Origin: Gloeopeniophorella convolvens
Taxonomy: Eukaryota; Basidiomycota; Agaricomycetes; Russulales
NCBI GenBank assembly: GCA_022496205.1
Contig: WTXD01000041.1
Location: 124,001-188,000 of the forward strand
Direction: 5' to 3'
DNA length: 64,000 nucleotides
Shown here: in pieces, positions 32,710 to 43,600 of the stretch
How positions within the stretch are numbered: the first letter of the stretch is position 1
Layout: each line of letters begins with the position of its first letter
The notes under the pieces: generated by a model
What the model was told of the DNA's origin: nothing
The model's input: the letters and a program-made list of their open reading frames with translations, nothing else
Database searches by the model: none
Translations under genes and position numbers: made by a program

Positions 32710-33829
32710 TCACGCACTGACAGTCGTGGAGGACGTAGGGTGCTCAGGGCGCAACGTCGGCTGGGTATGTACGACAGCAGAATCCAACAACCCCTGGATT
32801 TCCGTAAACGTCTTCAGCTGCCCGGGGGCCCACCGCTGGAACACGGTCTCACGGCCGTATGCGACCTGTGCTGCTGCAAGCTGAACCGGCTGACTGTCAG
32901 CCGAGCCTTGGTCCAAGGGGACAGACAGGCAGACGCACCAATATGTCTGCAGTAAGTCCTTTCACGGGAGATGCAGTGCTCCGGAACCGGTGCATGCGGT
33001 ACGCCGAGCCGCCCACCCAATGTGCGTCAGTGAAGTTCTACCCCCGCATGAGCACACACGCAACTAGCACCCTTCACGAAAGCACAACGCACATGTAACT
33101 CGGCCTCATACGGCCAGTTCTCGCTGCCCATCGGCACGAGCGCCTCCGCGCGCGCAAGCTCGGGGTCGAGCAGCGCCTCGAGCGGGTGGTCAAAGATATG
33201 CGCGACCTCGTGCGGCGCGGCACGGAGCGCGCGCAGCACGGCGGTGTCGTCGAGAAGCGCGACGACGGGCGTGACGAGCAGCTTGTGCTGCGAGACGAAC
33301 GGGTGCAGCGTGCAGAGCGCGTGCACGTGCGGCGAGCGCAGCGGCAGCGCGACCTCCTCGTGTGCCTCCCGGAACTGCTCCTGCGTCAGCCGTCATGTTC
33401 GCCCATCCAGTTGGGGGTGCGTACTGCGGTCTCGGCGACGCCGCCGTCGCCCTCGTCGACCTTCCCGCCGGGCAGCGCGGTCTGCCCTGGGTGCGAGCGC
33501 AGCTCCTTCGAGCGCGTGGTCAGGAGCACGCGCAGCTCGCCCGCGCGCTCGTACAGCAGCACCAGCACCGCCGCAAGCTTCGACGCAGGATGCTCAAGCC
33601 TGCCCAAGCACAAGGTCAGCGCTCACCATTGCCGGGTACCTAGCAAATCCGCAAGCCCGGGGTCGACTTGCTAGTGTGCTCCCCGGGCCGACGCGCCGCC
33701 AAGTACAGGAAGGACTCACAAGTTGGCCGTTTCTGGCTGGTGTGCGCGCAGCCGCTCGATGCACGCGCGCGACTTGTCCGACAGCGCTGCAAGTGCCGTC
33801 TCGGGAACATCAGATGTGAGTGCAGACAT
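32710..33829 (-). CDS. Nudix coenzyme A diphosphatase, PCD1/NUDT7-like (275 aa)
   Basis: Exons: 33829-33720, 33599-33425, 33380-33093, 33037-32939 and 32865-32710. The signature LLTTRSKELRSHPGQTALPGG is typical of CoA/acyl-CoA pyrophosphatases (key points RS, SHPGQ, PGG). The Nudix helix follows as REAHEEVAL, where the usual Gly of EExG is Ala. The family splits CoA to phosphopantetheine and 3',5'-ADP, in yeast within peroxisomes. The C-terminal part keeps the family block SENWPYEAELH and AYRMHRFRS. No PTS1 tripeptide is present at the C-terminus (ends TVSA), so a peroxisomal location is not supported. The third intron-exon step uses a 44-nt intron (33381-33424). Confidence 0.88.
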
Positions 33830-34482
33830 AGCTGGCTGCTGCCTTATACTAGCGTAGATGGGATGGTGGTGGTACGGGACCAAGATGTGTGTCTGACATT
33901 GTGCCAGCTGCCGCTGACTCCGAAAGCGCCGAGCGGAGCGGACGCACGGAACGCCTCACTGCAAACTGAAACCCGGCGGCAATTACAGCAGATTGCAAAA
34001 CGATAGGCCCCTTTTTGACTTTTTACACACACAGCCGGAGTCTAGCGAGGATCGGAACCATCACCAAGCAGAGGACACCATCCAATCACGTTTGCCCGTG
34101 CGCCCATCAGCCGAACACGGCAAATCAAAATGAGCACGCTTACAGGCGGACCTTCCATCTTGGGCCGAGCGCGGGTCAAACGCCTGTGTGTGTAAACGGT
34201 CGGCAAGGGGCCTAAGATTATGCGATCCGCTGTAGTAGCCGTAGTGCACGCGCACACAAAGCGGGTTGTAGAAAGGAAACTCAACGCCGTCCCCAATAAA
34301 TTACCACGAGCGAAAAGCCGTACAAAGTGACAGCTGTCCGACAACAGAAAGAGCGATACGGACAACACGAACACGAACATCAGAGAGATGCAGAACAACC
34401 TCAGCTCACAGACAGATGACGACTCGATATCCGAACCCCACTCCCCGCAAGATCGAGTCCACGTATATAACCAGCACGCGCG
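33830..34482. other. Intergenic region upstream of the Nudix gene
   Basis: About 650 nt with no gene. It contains the promoter of the Nudix gene on the right-hand side of its start and the 3' region of the disordered protein gene. A TATATAA at about 34464 has no gene downstream on that strand. Confidence 0.5.
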
Positions 34483-35427
34483 CTACCTTCGCGCCGCTTG
34501 CGCGCGCCCCCTCTGCACCGTCTTCTTCCTCGCAGGCGGTGGCGGAGGTGGCGGCTCGACGATCTCCACCTCGTCCTCCTCATCCTCAGCGCCCTCAACC
34601 GCACCAACCCCCATAAACACCGGCACCCCGGCACCCCCGCCATGCGCAAGGAACCCCTTCTGCCCGCCATGCACGCTCTTACCCTCGCCGGCGCCGGCGT
34701 ACTCGTACACTTCGGGGCCCGTATCGAGCTCGAGTGCAAGCGCGCGCAGCTCCGCGTCCATCGAGCCGTCCGAGAGGCGCAGCTCCTCGTCGAGCGTGCG
34801 CCGCCGCGCGGCCCTGCTCTGCGTCGACGACGCGCTGCCGTGCCGCGAGTGCGAGTGCGAGCGGGGCCGCGCAGGCACGGCGGCCGTCCTGCCCTTGCCC
34901 TTGCCCTTCCGCGCGAGCGGCGACGAGGGCATGCCGCCCGCGAGCGGGTCCTCCCCGTCCTCGTCCTCATCCTCGTCGGGCGACTCGATCCGCGTGCGCC
35001 GGGCAGGCGGGCGTGCCCGGCGCGGCGTAGGTGCAGGCAACGGCGAGCGCGGCGGGCGCTTGTCGAACGCGCTCCGCACGGCCAGCGTCGGGCCCTGATT
35101 GCGCCGCGGGGGTGTTGGCGGGCGCGGGACGGGGAGCCTTGTAGGCGCCGGCGTCGGCCTTTTGGGGGCCGGTGCGGGCACGGGCGGTGTGAGCATTGTC
35201 TCCGCTTCCGCGGGGGGCTCCTCGGCGGGCGCCGCGGGCACCTGCGGCGGCGTGGGCGGCATCGGGTCCTCGGGACTCTGCTCGACGTCGCCGTCAGACG
35301 TGAGCGACGGCGTGACGTCCGTGCCGTCGGCCGAGCTCGACGGCCAGGCACGCACAGGCACGGGGATGTACGAGCGCGGTGGCGGCGGCTTCGACGGGCC
35401 CGCCGCGGGCTGCTGGTTCTGGTTCTG

Positions 35428-35459
<32 letters not shown>

Positions 35460-37353
35460 AGGTCGACTGGGAGTGGGAAGAGGAGAAGCTGCTGTTCGCG
35501 GAGCGCACGGGGCCCATCAGGCGCCGCTTGATCGGCTGCACGCCGTCTGCGTCCGCGGCACGCTTGCGCTTCTCGCCCGCGACGAACGAGCTGTCTGCCG
35601 CGCGCGGCGGGCGCTGGATCCCCACGCCAATGAACGACGTCTCGGCGGCGCTCATGCTCGCGTCGACGCTCGTGTCCGCGCTCGCGCTAGCGTTCGCCCT
35701 CGCCCTCGCTCTTGCGCTCGGGCCCGCACTAGTGTCCGCGCTCGCGCTCGAGCCTGCCCGCGCGCGGGGCGTTGGCCGGCCCATGTCCGCGGGCGCGTTC
35801 TCGACCTTGCGCAGGCGCACCGTCTTCATCTCCTGGAGGAACGCGGCCATCTTGTCTGCGGGGACGCCGATCGTGGGCTGCCCGACGCGCTTCACGGTCG
35901 GCGGCGGGTTGATCGGCGCCTCGACGGGCGCGCCGGCGTGCCGCAGGTGCGCGCGAACGTCCGCGAAGAGCGCCTCGGCCGCAGCGGGCGTGGAAGGTAT
36001 CCGCCCTGACGTGTAGCCTAGGGGTGGTGGTGGCGGCGGTGGCGGGGGAGGCGGGGGCATTAGCTGTGAGTATGACTGGTCAGCGGGCCGCCTCGCAAGC
36101 TGCATGCAAACGCCCCATCAGCACCGGCCGCAGACTGGGAGCAAGAGTGGAGGATACACACCTCCCTTGTGAGTCGCTGCACCTCCTCCTCGAGCCTGCG
36201 TATCTTGTCCTCGTACTCCGCCTTCTCCTCGCGGATCACCGTCGTCTCCGCCTCGCCCTCCCACCACTTCTCGCGCTCGCGGCGCTCCTCGCGCACCGCA
36301 GACAGCTCGCGTTCCTTCCCGCGCACGCGGATCTCGCCCGAAGTGTCTGCGAGCCTCGCGCGCCGCGGCCTCTCCGCAGGCACGAAGTCTTCCTCCTCTT
36401 CTTCCTCTTCCTCGTGCGTGTCTTCTTCCGGCTCGCGCGCCCGTTGTTTGCCCTTATCGCGCGCCGACCGAGGGGCCGCACCGGCTTCCTCCCGCGCCCG
36501 CACTTCGCTCACCGACGCCGCGCGCTCGCGCCGCGACTGTGGCGTTGGACTCGGCGGGCGCACAGGTGGGCTCGACGGGCCGGGCATAAGCACTGCATAC
36601 TCGACGTACGCGGGCGGCTTGGAGAAGTGCACATGGTGCGCGGCGGGGGTGGGGAGGGCGAGCGGGGGGACGGGATCGGGGACCATCGATGGGCTGCGCG
36701 GGAAGAGCGCGCCGGGCATCGTGGTGGATGGCCGGCGGCGCAGCGCGCGGGGGAGCGGGGGCGGCGACGGGGAGGCGGACTCGTCCTCCCCCGCTTCGTC
36801 CTTGTGGGTTCCTTTTGCTTCTTCGTGTGGTGCCTCATCGTGCTCGTCATCGTCGGGTGGCGTCTGCGCGCGCGGCGGGGACGGCGTCCTGCGGCGCGGG
36901 CGCGACGGCGCGCGTGAGTGGGGCCTCCGCCGCGGCGGGGAGAGCGAGCGGTCATGTTTGCCGTGCGGGGAGGGTGTGGGGGAGTAGGATGTCCCGCGGG
37001 GCGCGGGCGGGGTGCGGTGGTTGGGTTTGCGGGACGCGCGCTGGGGCCGCCGGTCGCGTCTTTCTCCATCCTCCTCGTCATGGTAGCGTTCGTCCCTGGT
37101 ATTATTGTTTTCTTCTCTTCTCCGATGGCGGGGGGCTGCTCGTCGTGGTTTGGCGCGTGGCTGTGAGCTTGTAGACGCGATGGCGGGCTGCTTGAGAACA
37201 AGAACATGTGAGACCCACCCTCCCAACCCCCGCATCGCGCCGCGCACTCACCTCGCTGGTACTCCCGCCCGTCGCAGTAGTGACAAAATCCTGCACCTCG
37301 CGCGACAGATAGCCAAATACAGTGGACAAGAGGCCCTGCTGGCCGTTGGACAT
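34483..37353 (-). CDS. Large disordered protein with coiled coil, polyproline and WH2-like motif (915 aa)
   Basis: Exons: 37353-37252, 37190-36162 and 36099-34483, all in phase 0. The short N-terminus (LLSTVFGYLSREVQDF) is helical. A long basic/acidic Arg-Pro-Ser-rich segment follows, then a coiled coil at about residues 330-377 (AEYEDKIRRLEEEVQRLTRE). Exon 3 opens with a run of 12 Pro, then DKMAAFLQEMKTVRLRKVEN, which fits the L-x2-I/M-x4-L-R/K-K-V pattern of actin-binding WH2 motifs. The rest is Ser/Pro/Gln-rich with a SQSQ tract. I do not recognise a named ortholog. A cytoskeletal or cell-cycle scaffold role is only an inference from polyproline plus the WH2-like motif. The long plus-strand frames across it are GC-driven shadows. 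Confidence 0.75.
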
Positions 37354-37588
37354 CGTGGTGGTTTAGACGAACACGTGCTTACATAATTACGCACAATGGA
37401 TGCGCCAAGTCAACACAGGTCAATAAAAGCGGAATGTGGAATTGGTCGTTATAGAGCACAATGACACAATCGAAAAGGTAAGACATGAGAACTGAGTACT
37501 AGAGTCCGTCGGTAGATTATGAGATAGCTCGCAGAACATAGTGATACAACTACATGACTAGCCATCCAATGCTGTTCTTGTGTTCAAT

Positions 37589-39023
37589 TCATCGGTATGT
37601 CGGCGATAGTGATGTTGGGCCACTCGCGATCGACGCGCGCACTCCAGCGTAAGGGTCCGCGTATTGCATCGTGCGGCTGATCCCCGAGTTACTTTCGGCC
37701 GCGGGCGAGCCAAATCCAGTCGGAGCAGGGTCGGAGAACGCGCCGTACGCGTCAAGACTCGGGCGGGGCTGTGGGGCAGAGGGGATGTTGTACTTTCCAG
37801 GGGAGCTGTAGTCACCGCTGCCCATGGCCGTCGAGGATGCGCCCGAGTAGCGATAGTTATCAACGAAGGGCGAGTCGCTGTCCTTGTTGAGCGGCGGGAT
37901 CGCGTCGTAAGTCGACTCCTCGTCGCCTTCCTCCATGTCCGTAGGGTGCTGGAAGGGGGGATCACGTGGGCGCAGACCTTTGCCTTTGCGCCAATCGAGG
38001 ATGGCAAGCGTCAACGAGGCAGCCCAGAATCCTGGAGAAAGGTGTGTTAGAAGTGGCCCACGCGGGCGGCAGTGCCACCTACCGAATGCCAGCCAGAAGA
38101 ATATGGCGCCGGCCTTCTTTGTGGAACACCAGCTGCCAAGCCCATTCGTGAACTTATCACCAAGGTCCTTCGCGTGGGGGTCCTTCTTTGCATCCTTGCA
38201 GCCAGGCTGAGTCCAGGCCGAGATGGTAGAGATAAACCTGCGCACGCGAAGTTAATTGCCGGGCTTCGGGGCGCTGACCACGACTTACGCGATGAGTAGA
38301 CTGAAAGCTGTACCCGTTCCCACCAGCACAAAGCTCGCGCGGATCTCCTTGATAGCACGGGCCACACGTGTCAACTTGTCGTATTTCTCGTTGACGAGGG
38401 GGACCAGAAGGAGGAACAGAGACAAAAATATGCCCGTAATGGATACAAAGAGCGCAAAGCCCGAGAGGCCCGCTAATGAGGACGCATCGCGGTCAGGGAC
38501 GCGTTTTATCGCACACAAAGAGTGGTACTCACAGGGGCCTATATGCCATTTCGCCTGAAAGCTGGCAACACTAGCGAAACAACACATAGCGAGGAAGTTG
38601 AAGAAGATTTGTGAGCTGTGGAAGATGATTGCAGGTTTCGATACGATCATCTGCAGTGGGCGAAGGCCAGTCAGTCCAAAGTCCCAGATAAGCCAAGCAT
38701 AAAGGATAGACCCATATCCACAGAATCCATAAGATAGGAATGAAAAGGACGAATACAAGTGAACCAGCAGAATTCATGGGGTGCAGTTGAGGAGAACGAA
38801 CATAGTTACGTAACTTGGTTCGAAAGTGTACGAATATAGAGCAAGGACCGCGGCGCGCAGCACACGGGAAGATGAGGCCGAAATGAAGCGAGAAGTTACT
38901 CACGTCGTCTTCGAAACCCATCGCGCCGCGTCTGCTGCCAATGCCTCCGGACATAGACGTGGAGATTGGTGCGTTGGAATGGTCAGAGGACATTTTGTCC
39001 TTGATCTTGTCGAGGAAAGACAT
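37589..39023 (-). CDS. Multi-pass membrane protein, MARVEL-like (373 aa)
   Basis: Exons: 39023-38904, 38813-38712, 38650-38533, 38472-38289, 38237-38083 and 38031-37589, with closing phases. A cytosolic N-terminus of about 40 residues is followed by hydrophobic segments at about 55-75 (VFVLFIPILWILWIW), 85-105 (IFFNFLAMCCFASVASF), 120-145 (FALFVSITGIFLSLFLLLVP), 165-180 (FVLVGTGTAFSLLIA) and 215-240 (IFFWLAFGFWAASLTLAIL), then a 140-residue soluble tail rich in Ser/Pro/Tyr. Topology and the Cys-bearing loop before the last helix (GCKDAKKD..GSWCSTKK) resemble fungal MARVEL/SUR7-type plasma-membrane proteins. The exon 2 limits are the least certain (AAG acceptor, GTCTAT donor). Confidence 0.7.
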
Positions 39024-39618
39024 GGCGGGCGATGGAGGGATGCGGCGGATCTGAGTGGTGTAGTCTAGGTGCCCACCGGCAGGGGGAGCAGATGGTGGGA
39101 AGGGGATGGGTGAGGTTGTTCGGAGGACCGCGTGTACTGGGTGCGTCTTATTGACGGGCAGGAAGCGGTGTTGAATAGGGCAGAAGAGGTCGTCAGGGCT
39201 CGGCAGAGGCGATGCTGTGGTTCAGATAGAGCTTAATAGCGCTGCGCAGCACCAGGTCGTGATGGGGTCGGTCAGAGTCGTGAGCAAGTCGGAGGGTTCG
39301 AGTTTGGTCGGTGAGGTCAGCGGCTGTACTCGACTGCAGGATTAGGTAAGCGCATTGGATCCAACTCTCTCCACAGTCTACTTGACCGACCGACTTTCTC
39401 GACGCGTTGATATCACGAGCGGATTGTTGCAGAGGTGTTCCCTGGACAGATAAGAGATCGTCTCGACGCTCCCTGGGGCCTGGGCTGTGCCGCCCAACGC
39501 TGCCTGTTTCTGCCTCTTCCTCTTCCGGTTTGTTCACGGTGCAGTCACGTGGCCGAAAACCTTGTAAATTGGCGCGTTCAATCCAATCAGTGCCAAGTTC
39601 GCAACGTCGACGCAAAAA
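39024..39618. promoter_or_regulatory. Shared divergent promoter region, membrane protein / pICln
   Basis: 595 bp between two divergent ATGs, with no coding sequence of its own. No clear TATA box is seen. Confidence 0.5.
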
Positions 39619-40559
39619 ATGCCCGCAGTCGCCTTCATCGACGCGATCCCGAGGCATATCTCCACCGAGGAGCACAGGGTGCTCACCGCAGCCACCCCCG
39701 CCTCGTTCAGCGACATCCCGCCCGTCCTCCGGCACAAGGAGGACGGCGTACGCGTCGCGCTCGACCCGCCGCTTGCCGGCTTCTCCGCAGAGGACGGCGC
39801 GTCCGGCACGCTCTACATCATCGAGAGGTTCCCGCTCTCCCCACCCCATGTCCTGATAGCCCGACTGACGCGCGCCATCCATTCCAGCGTCCTCGCGTTC
39901 CAGTCGTCGACCGGCCGCGCGTTCCAGATCGAGTACCCGTCTATCACCCTGCACGCGATATCGCGCGGCGAGGCAGGGCCCTTCGTCTACTGCCAGCTCG
40001 ACGAGCCCCCCGCGCCCGACGCGCCCGCGCCGGATGGCGACGACGACGCGCTCGGGATGCGCGAGCTCAGCCTGACGCCCCCGGACGCCGCCTCCCGTGC
40101 GCATCCCCCGCACTTCACACACCTGCTAACCTGACCGCCCGTGCGCAGTGGAGCCCATCTTTGAGGCACTCTCGCTCTGCGCGTCGCTTCACCCGGACCC
40201 GCAGGACGATGACGATGACGACGACGACGGGCTAGACGACGCGTTCATCGACGCGGACGCGGCCGGGTTCGAGGTGTTCACCGGCGGCGAAGGCGAGGAG
40301 CTCAGTGAGGTCGGCAGGGTGCGCAGCGCTCCCGCCAACGATAACCGCTATCAGCCGTACTAGACGCCCGCTTTCATACTTCCTCCCTCCGGGCTCTGTC
40401 CCCGTCCTTGTACAGGCCGCGCTTGCGCATCTCGAAAGCATCATCTACGACCCACACGAACACCTGCGCGAGGACGCTGAAGATGGGGCCACGGAGGCGA
40501 AGGTCAACGGCGGGGCCGCGGAGGAGGGCCAGTTCTCGGACGAGAACGAGGCGAGCTGA
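39619..40559 (+). CDS. pICln, methylosome subunit / chloride conductance regulator homolog (243 aa)
   Basis: Exons: 39619-39827, 39888-40096, 40149-40318 and 40416-40559. The protein has a PH-like Voldacs domain (GTLYIIES, RAFQIEYPSITLHAISR), then ELSLTPPD, an acidic run of eight Asp, and the C-terminal helix AALAHLESIIYDP ending in an acidic GQFSDENEAS. pICln holds Sm proteins and presents them to the PRMT5 methylosome during snRNP assembly. The first intron (39828-39887) is 60 nt without a stop, so an intron-retained protein would stay in frame. The gene is divergent from the membrane-protein gene. Confidence 0.9.
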
Positions 40560-40687
40560 GGAGACTGAGAGATCATCAACGCGTTCGCCATCTTGATTCT
40601 GTACAACCAGCTTGTACTCTACACAAAACAAAACATGCACCTTCGCATACTTGATCGGATCTGCAATCAACTATCGTAAATAACTAC

Positions 40688-43600
40688 CTACTCTGCCGGC
40701 GGGGCCTTGGTGCGCAAATCTGACGAGAGCGTCGTCATCGGCCTGATCCCCGGCAGCGGACCCCAGTCGAACGTCGGCTTGGGCGCCGCGCCGACCGTCC
40801 CTGGCGAGCTCCTCAGCTGCACTGACTTGGCATGGTGCTTCTGCGTGCCGCCGCCGCGCCACGCGCTCCTGCCCGCAGCTCCGGGTGGCGACGCGCCCAA
40901 CGACGGCAGGGCGGAAACCCCACCCGCGCCACCCGCACCCGCACTGGCGCCGAGCTTCTGCGGCGAGTCGAACGCGTGCGGCGCGGGCCGGGCGTGCGCA
41001 GCCTGTGTGTTGCGCAGCGGCTCCGCGCGCGCGGCGAGGAGCGCGTGCTTGAGGCGGTGCGCGGCCTGCTCTGCGTTGAGCGCAGCCGCGGTTGTGCTCG
41101 CGACGTGCGGGGTCACGTCGAGCGGGCGGCGCGCGAGCTCGCGGGCGGGCGTACTGCCGCGGCTGCTCGCGCTGCTATTGGTAGCGGCGTCGAGGTTGAG
41201 CTTGGCGATGCGCGCAGAGAGAGCGGAGACGTCTGCGCTTTGCTGGCGCATCGCAAGGTTGATGTTGCGCGAGGTGCGGCTGACAGTGTCCAGCGACGGC
41301 GCTCTGCGAGAGTCTGAGCAGGAAGTCTTACGGTGAGGGAGATGGGCGCTTACTTGATGCTCGGCCGCCCCGTTTTCACTTCGTTCAGCTTTTTCTTCGA
41401 GGCTTGGAGGTAGTCCTCCATTCTGGTGACCCGGTCTTGGATGGACTGACGAGCAGCAATCAGCACAAGCAAAAGGCGCACGGATGGGTCGCGAGCGTAC
41501 CCGGATGTCTCTGCGCAGCTGCATCTGCATCTCCGTCTGTTCAGGGCTAAGGAACCGCGCCTTGAGCATCTTGCCAAACTCGGCGTCGTGCTGCGCCTTT
41601 TCAAACCGCGCGATCTCTTCCTTCCGCGTTTTCGCTGTAAAACCCATGAGCCCATGCATTAGCATCTGGACCACGCCACCCAGAAAGTGCACGTGCACCT
41701 TTGAGTACGCCGTCCTCTAGCTCCGTGATTGTGGCGCGGTCCTCATTGCGCGTAATCCCGAGTTGCTCGAGGTCCCGCGAGAAGCCCTTGATTGTCTTGG
41801 CGAGCGCCTCGATGCCGGCCGTCGTCACCGGCGGGGACGTCGCGCCCCTATCACGCCGCTCGTGCGCATCATGCGCGATCTTCGCCAGCTAGAAAACGAC
41901 GCAGTCAGCCTGCCGTTCAAAAGAGCATGACGAAACCGGCGCACATTGCCCATCTCCCTTGTCAGCTCTGCAAGTAAGCTCATCACCTCCGCCTGCATGG
42001 GATGCAGCTGCTCTCCAACAGCAGCCTGAGTGGGGGCGGGCGCGTCCTTCGGCGGCGTCCCGGGCGACGGCAACAACTTCGGCGGCGTGGTAAGCGCGCT
42101 GCTCGCGCTCGTCGCGGGCGTAGCCGGCGCCCCCGCGCCCGTGCGCGCGGCAAAGACCCCGCCGAACGACGGGCCCGTCGTTGGTGGCGACGCAGGCAAC
42201 TTCGCTGTCGGAGTGCCGAACAGGCTTGGGATCTTCGGGTTCATCAGCGAGCCCGGCGCGGGCTTGGCATCCGGTGCAGAGGAGGACGGAGCTGCTGCGA
42301 CGTCCGCGGCGGGCTCGGGCTTGGGCAGGAGGCTGAACGCGCCGGGTTTGATGCCCGAGAATATGCTGCTCCCCGCGGGCTTCGGCGCACTCGCTGCCTG
42401 AGGCTTCGCAGCAGCAGCAGCGCCGCCAAGCGAGAACCCAGTGAGGTTCAGCGCCGGCGCGGTGGACGGGCCAGCCGCGGCACGCTCGGAGGGCTTGTTG
42501 TTGAGTGGCACGCCCTTGGTCGTGAACAGCGGTGGAGTCTTCGGGCGCACCACAGCTGGGACAGGCGCAGGCGCGGAGCTGGCGCTGACGCCGGTGCCCC
42601 ACTGCCCGAACGGCACCTTAGGCGGCGCAGGGCGCGGCGTGAGCGCGGCGGGATTCTCGCCCTTGACCTCTTCCTCGTCGCCGCCGGACACCGGCGCGCT
42701 CGCGAGCGGCGAGCTGCGCACCGGGCGCGTGCTTGGGCGACCGAGACCGCCGCCGCCGCCGGGCGAGGAGGGCGATGGGGATGGGGACGGAGACGGAGAG
42801 GGCAAGGGCTGCTGCAGCGCCGGTGCGTCTTTTGCGGGCGAGCCGGGCGGGGTCGTGCTCTGCGCGCGCGGGGGCTCGTCGATCTTGGGCGTGCTGGAGG
42901 ACGAACGCGACGCGGGGAGCGGGACGGTAGTCGGGTCGGCCTCGTGGTCGGCCTCGGGCTCGGGCTCTGCGGCCTCTTCCTCCTCCTCTGGCTCGTCTGC
43001 TCCTTCGTCGGGATGCTGTTCCTCCTCGACTTCGTCTTCCTCCTCCTCTCCCCCCTCTTCTTCCTCTTCTTCGTCGTCGCCTTCATCCTCCTGCTCAGGG
43101 TACTCATCCGAGAGGAAGTCGTCGATCTGCTGCCCGCCCTCACCGCCATCGTCCGAGGTCGGCGACAGCGGCGCGCCGTCTACGTCTTCCTCTTCGTCCG
43201 CCTCCTCGCCTTCGCGCGGAACCTCGACGAACGACCCCGTCGACGACGAAAGGTTGCTGAGCGAGCTGTCGGCCGAGATGCCCTTGCCCTTGCCATTCTC
43301 TTCCTTCGGTCCCTCCTCTTCGTCGGACCCTTGCGCAGCGGGCGCCGCGGGCTGTGGCGTGGGTGACTTGTCGAACGCCGAGCGGGGCGTGTCGAACGCC
43401 GACTTGGGCGTCTTGAGCACCTCCTTGTCCTTGTCCTTGCCCGCCCCGCCCCTCAGCATGTCGCTAAACGACATGCCCGAGCCGGCCACCTTGCCAAATG
43501 CACTGCTCGCACCGCTGAACGCGCTGAACGCGTTGCTCGAGCTGCCCGGCGTGCTCGATGGCGTCGTGCTGCCCGTGGCGGGCGAGCCGAATGCCGGCTG

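Noticed and set aside
34498..36016. Plus-strand frames of 503 and 305 codons opposite the disordered protein
   Set aside because: Arg/Ala-rich shadow translation of Ser/Pro coding; no start context or splice logic.
39193..40122. Minus-strand 309-codon frame over pICln
   Set aside because: Overlaps all pICln exons and introns; no recognisable motifs.
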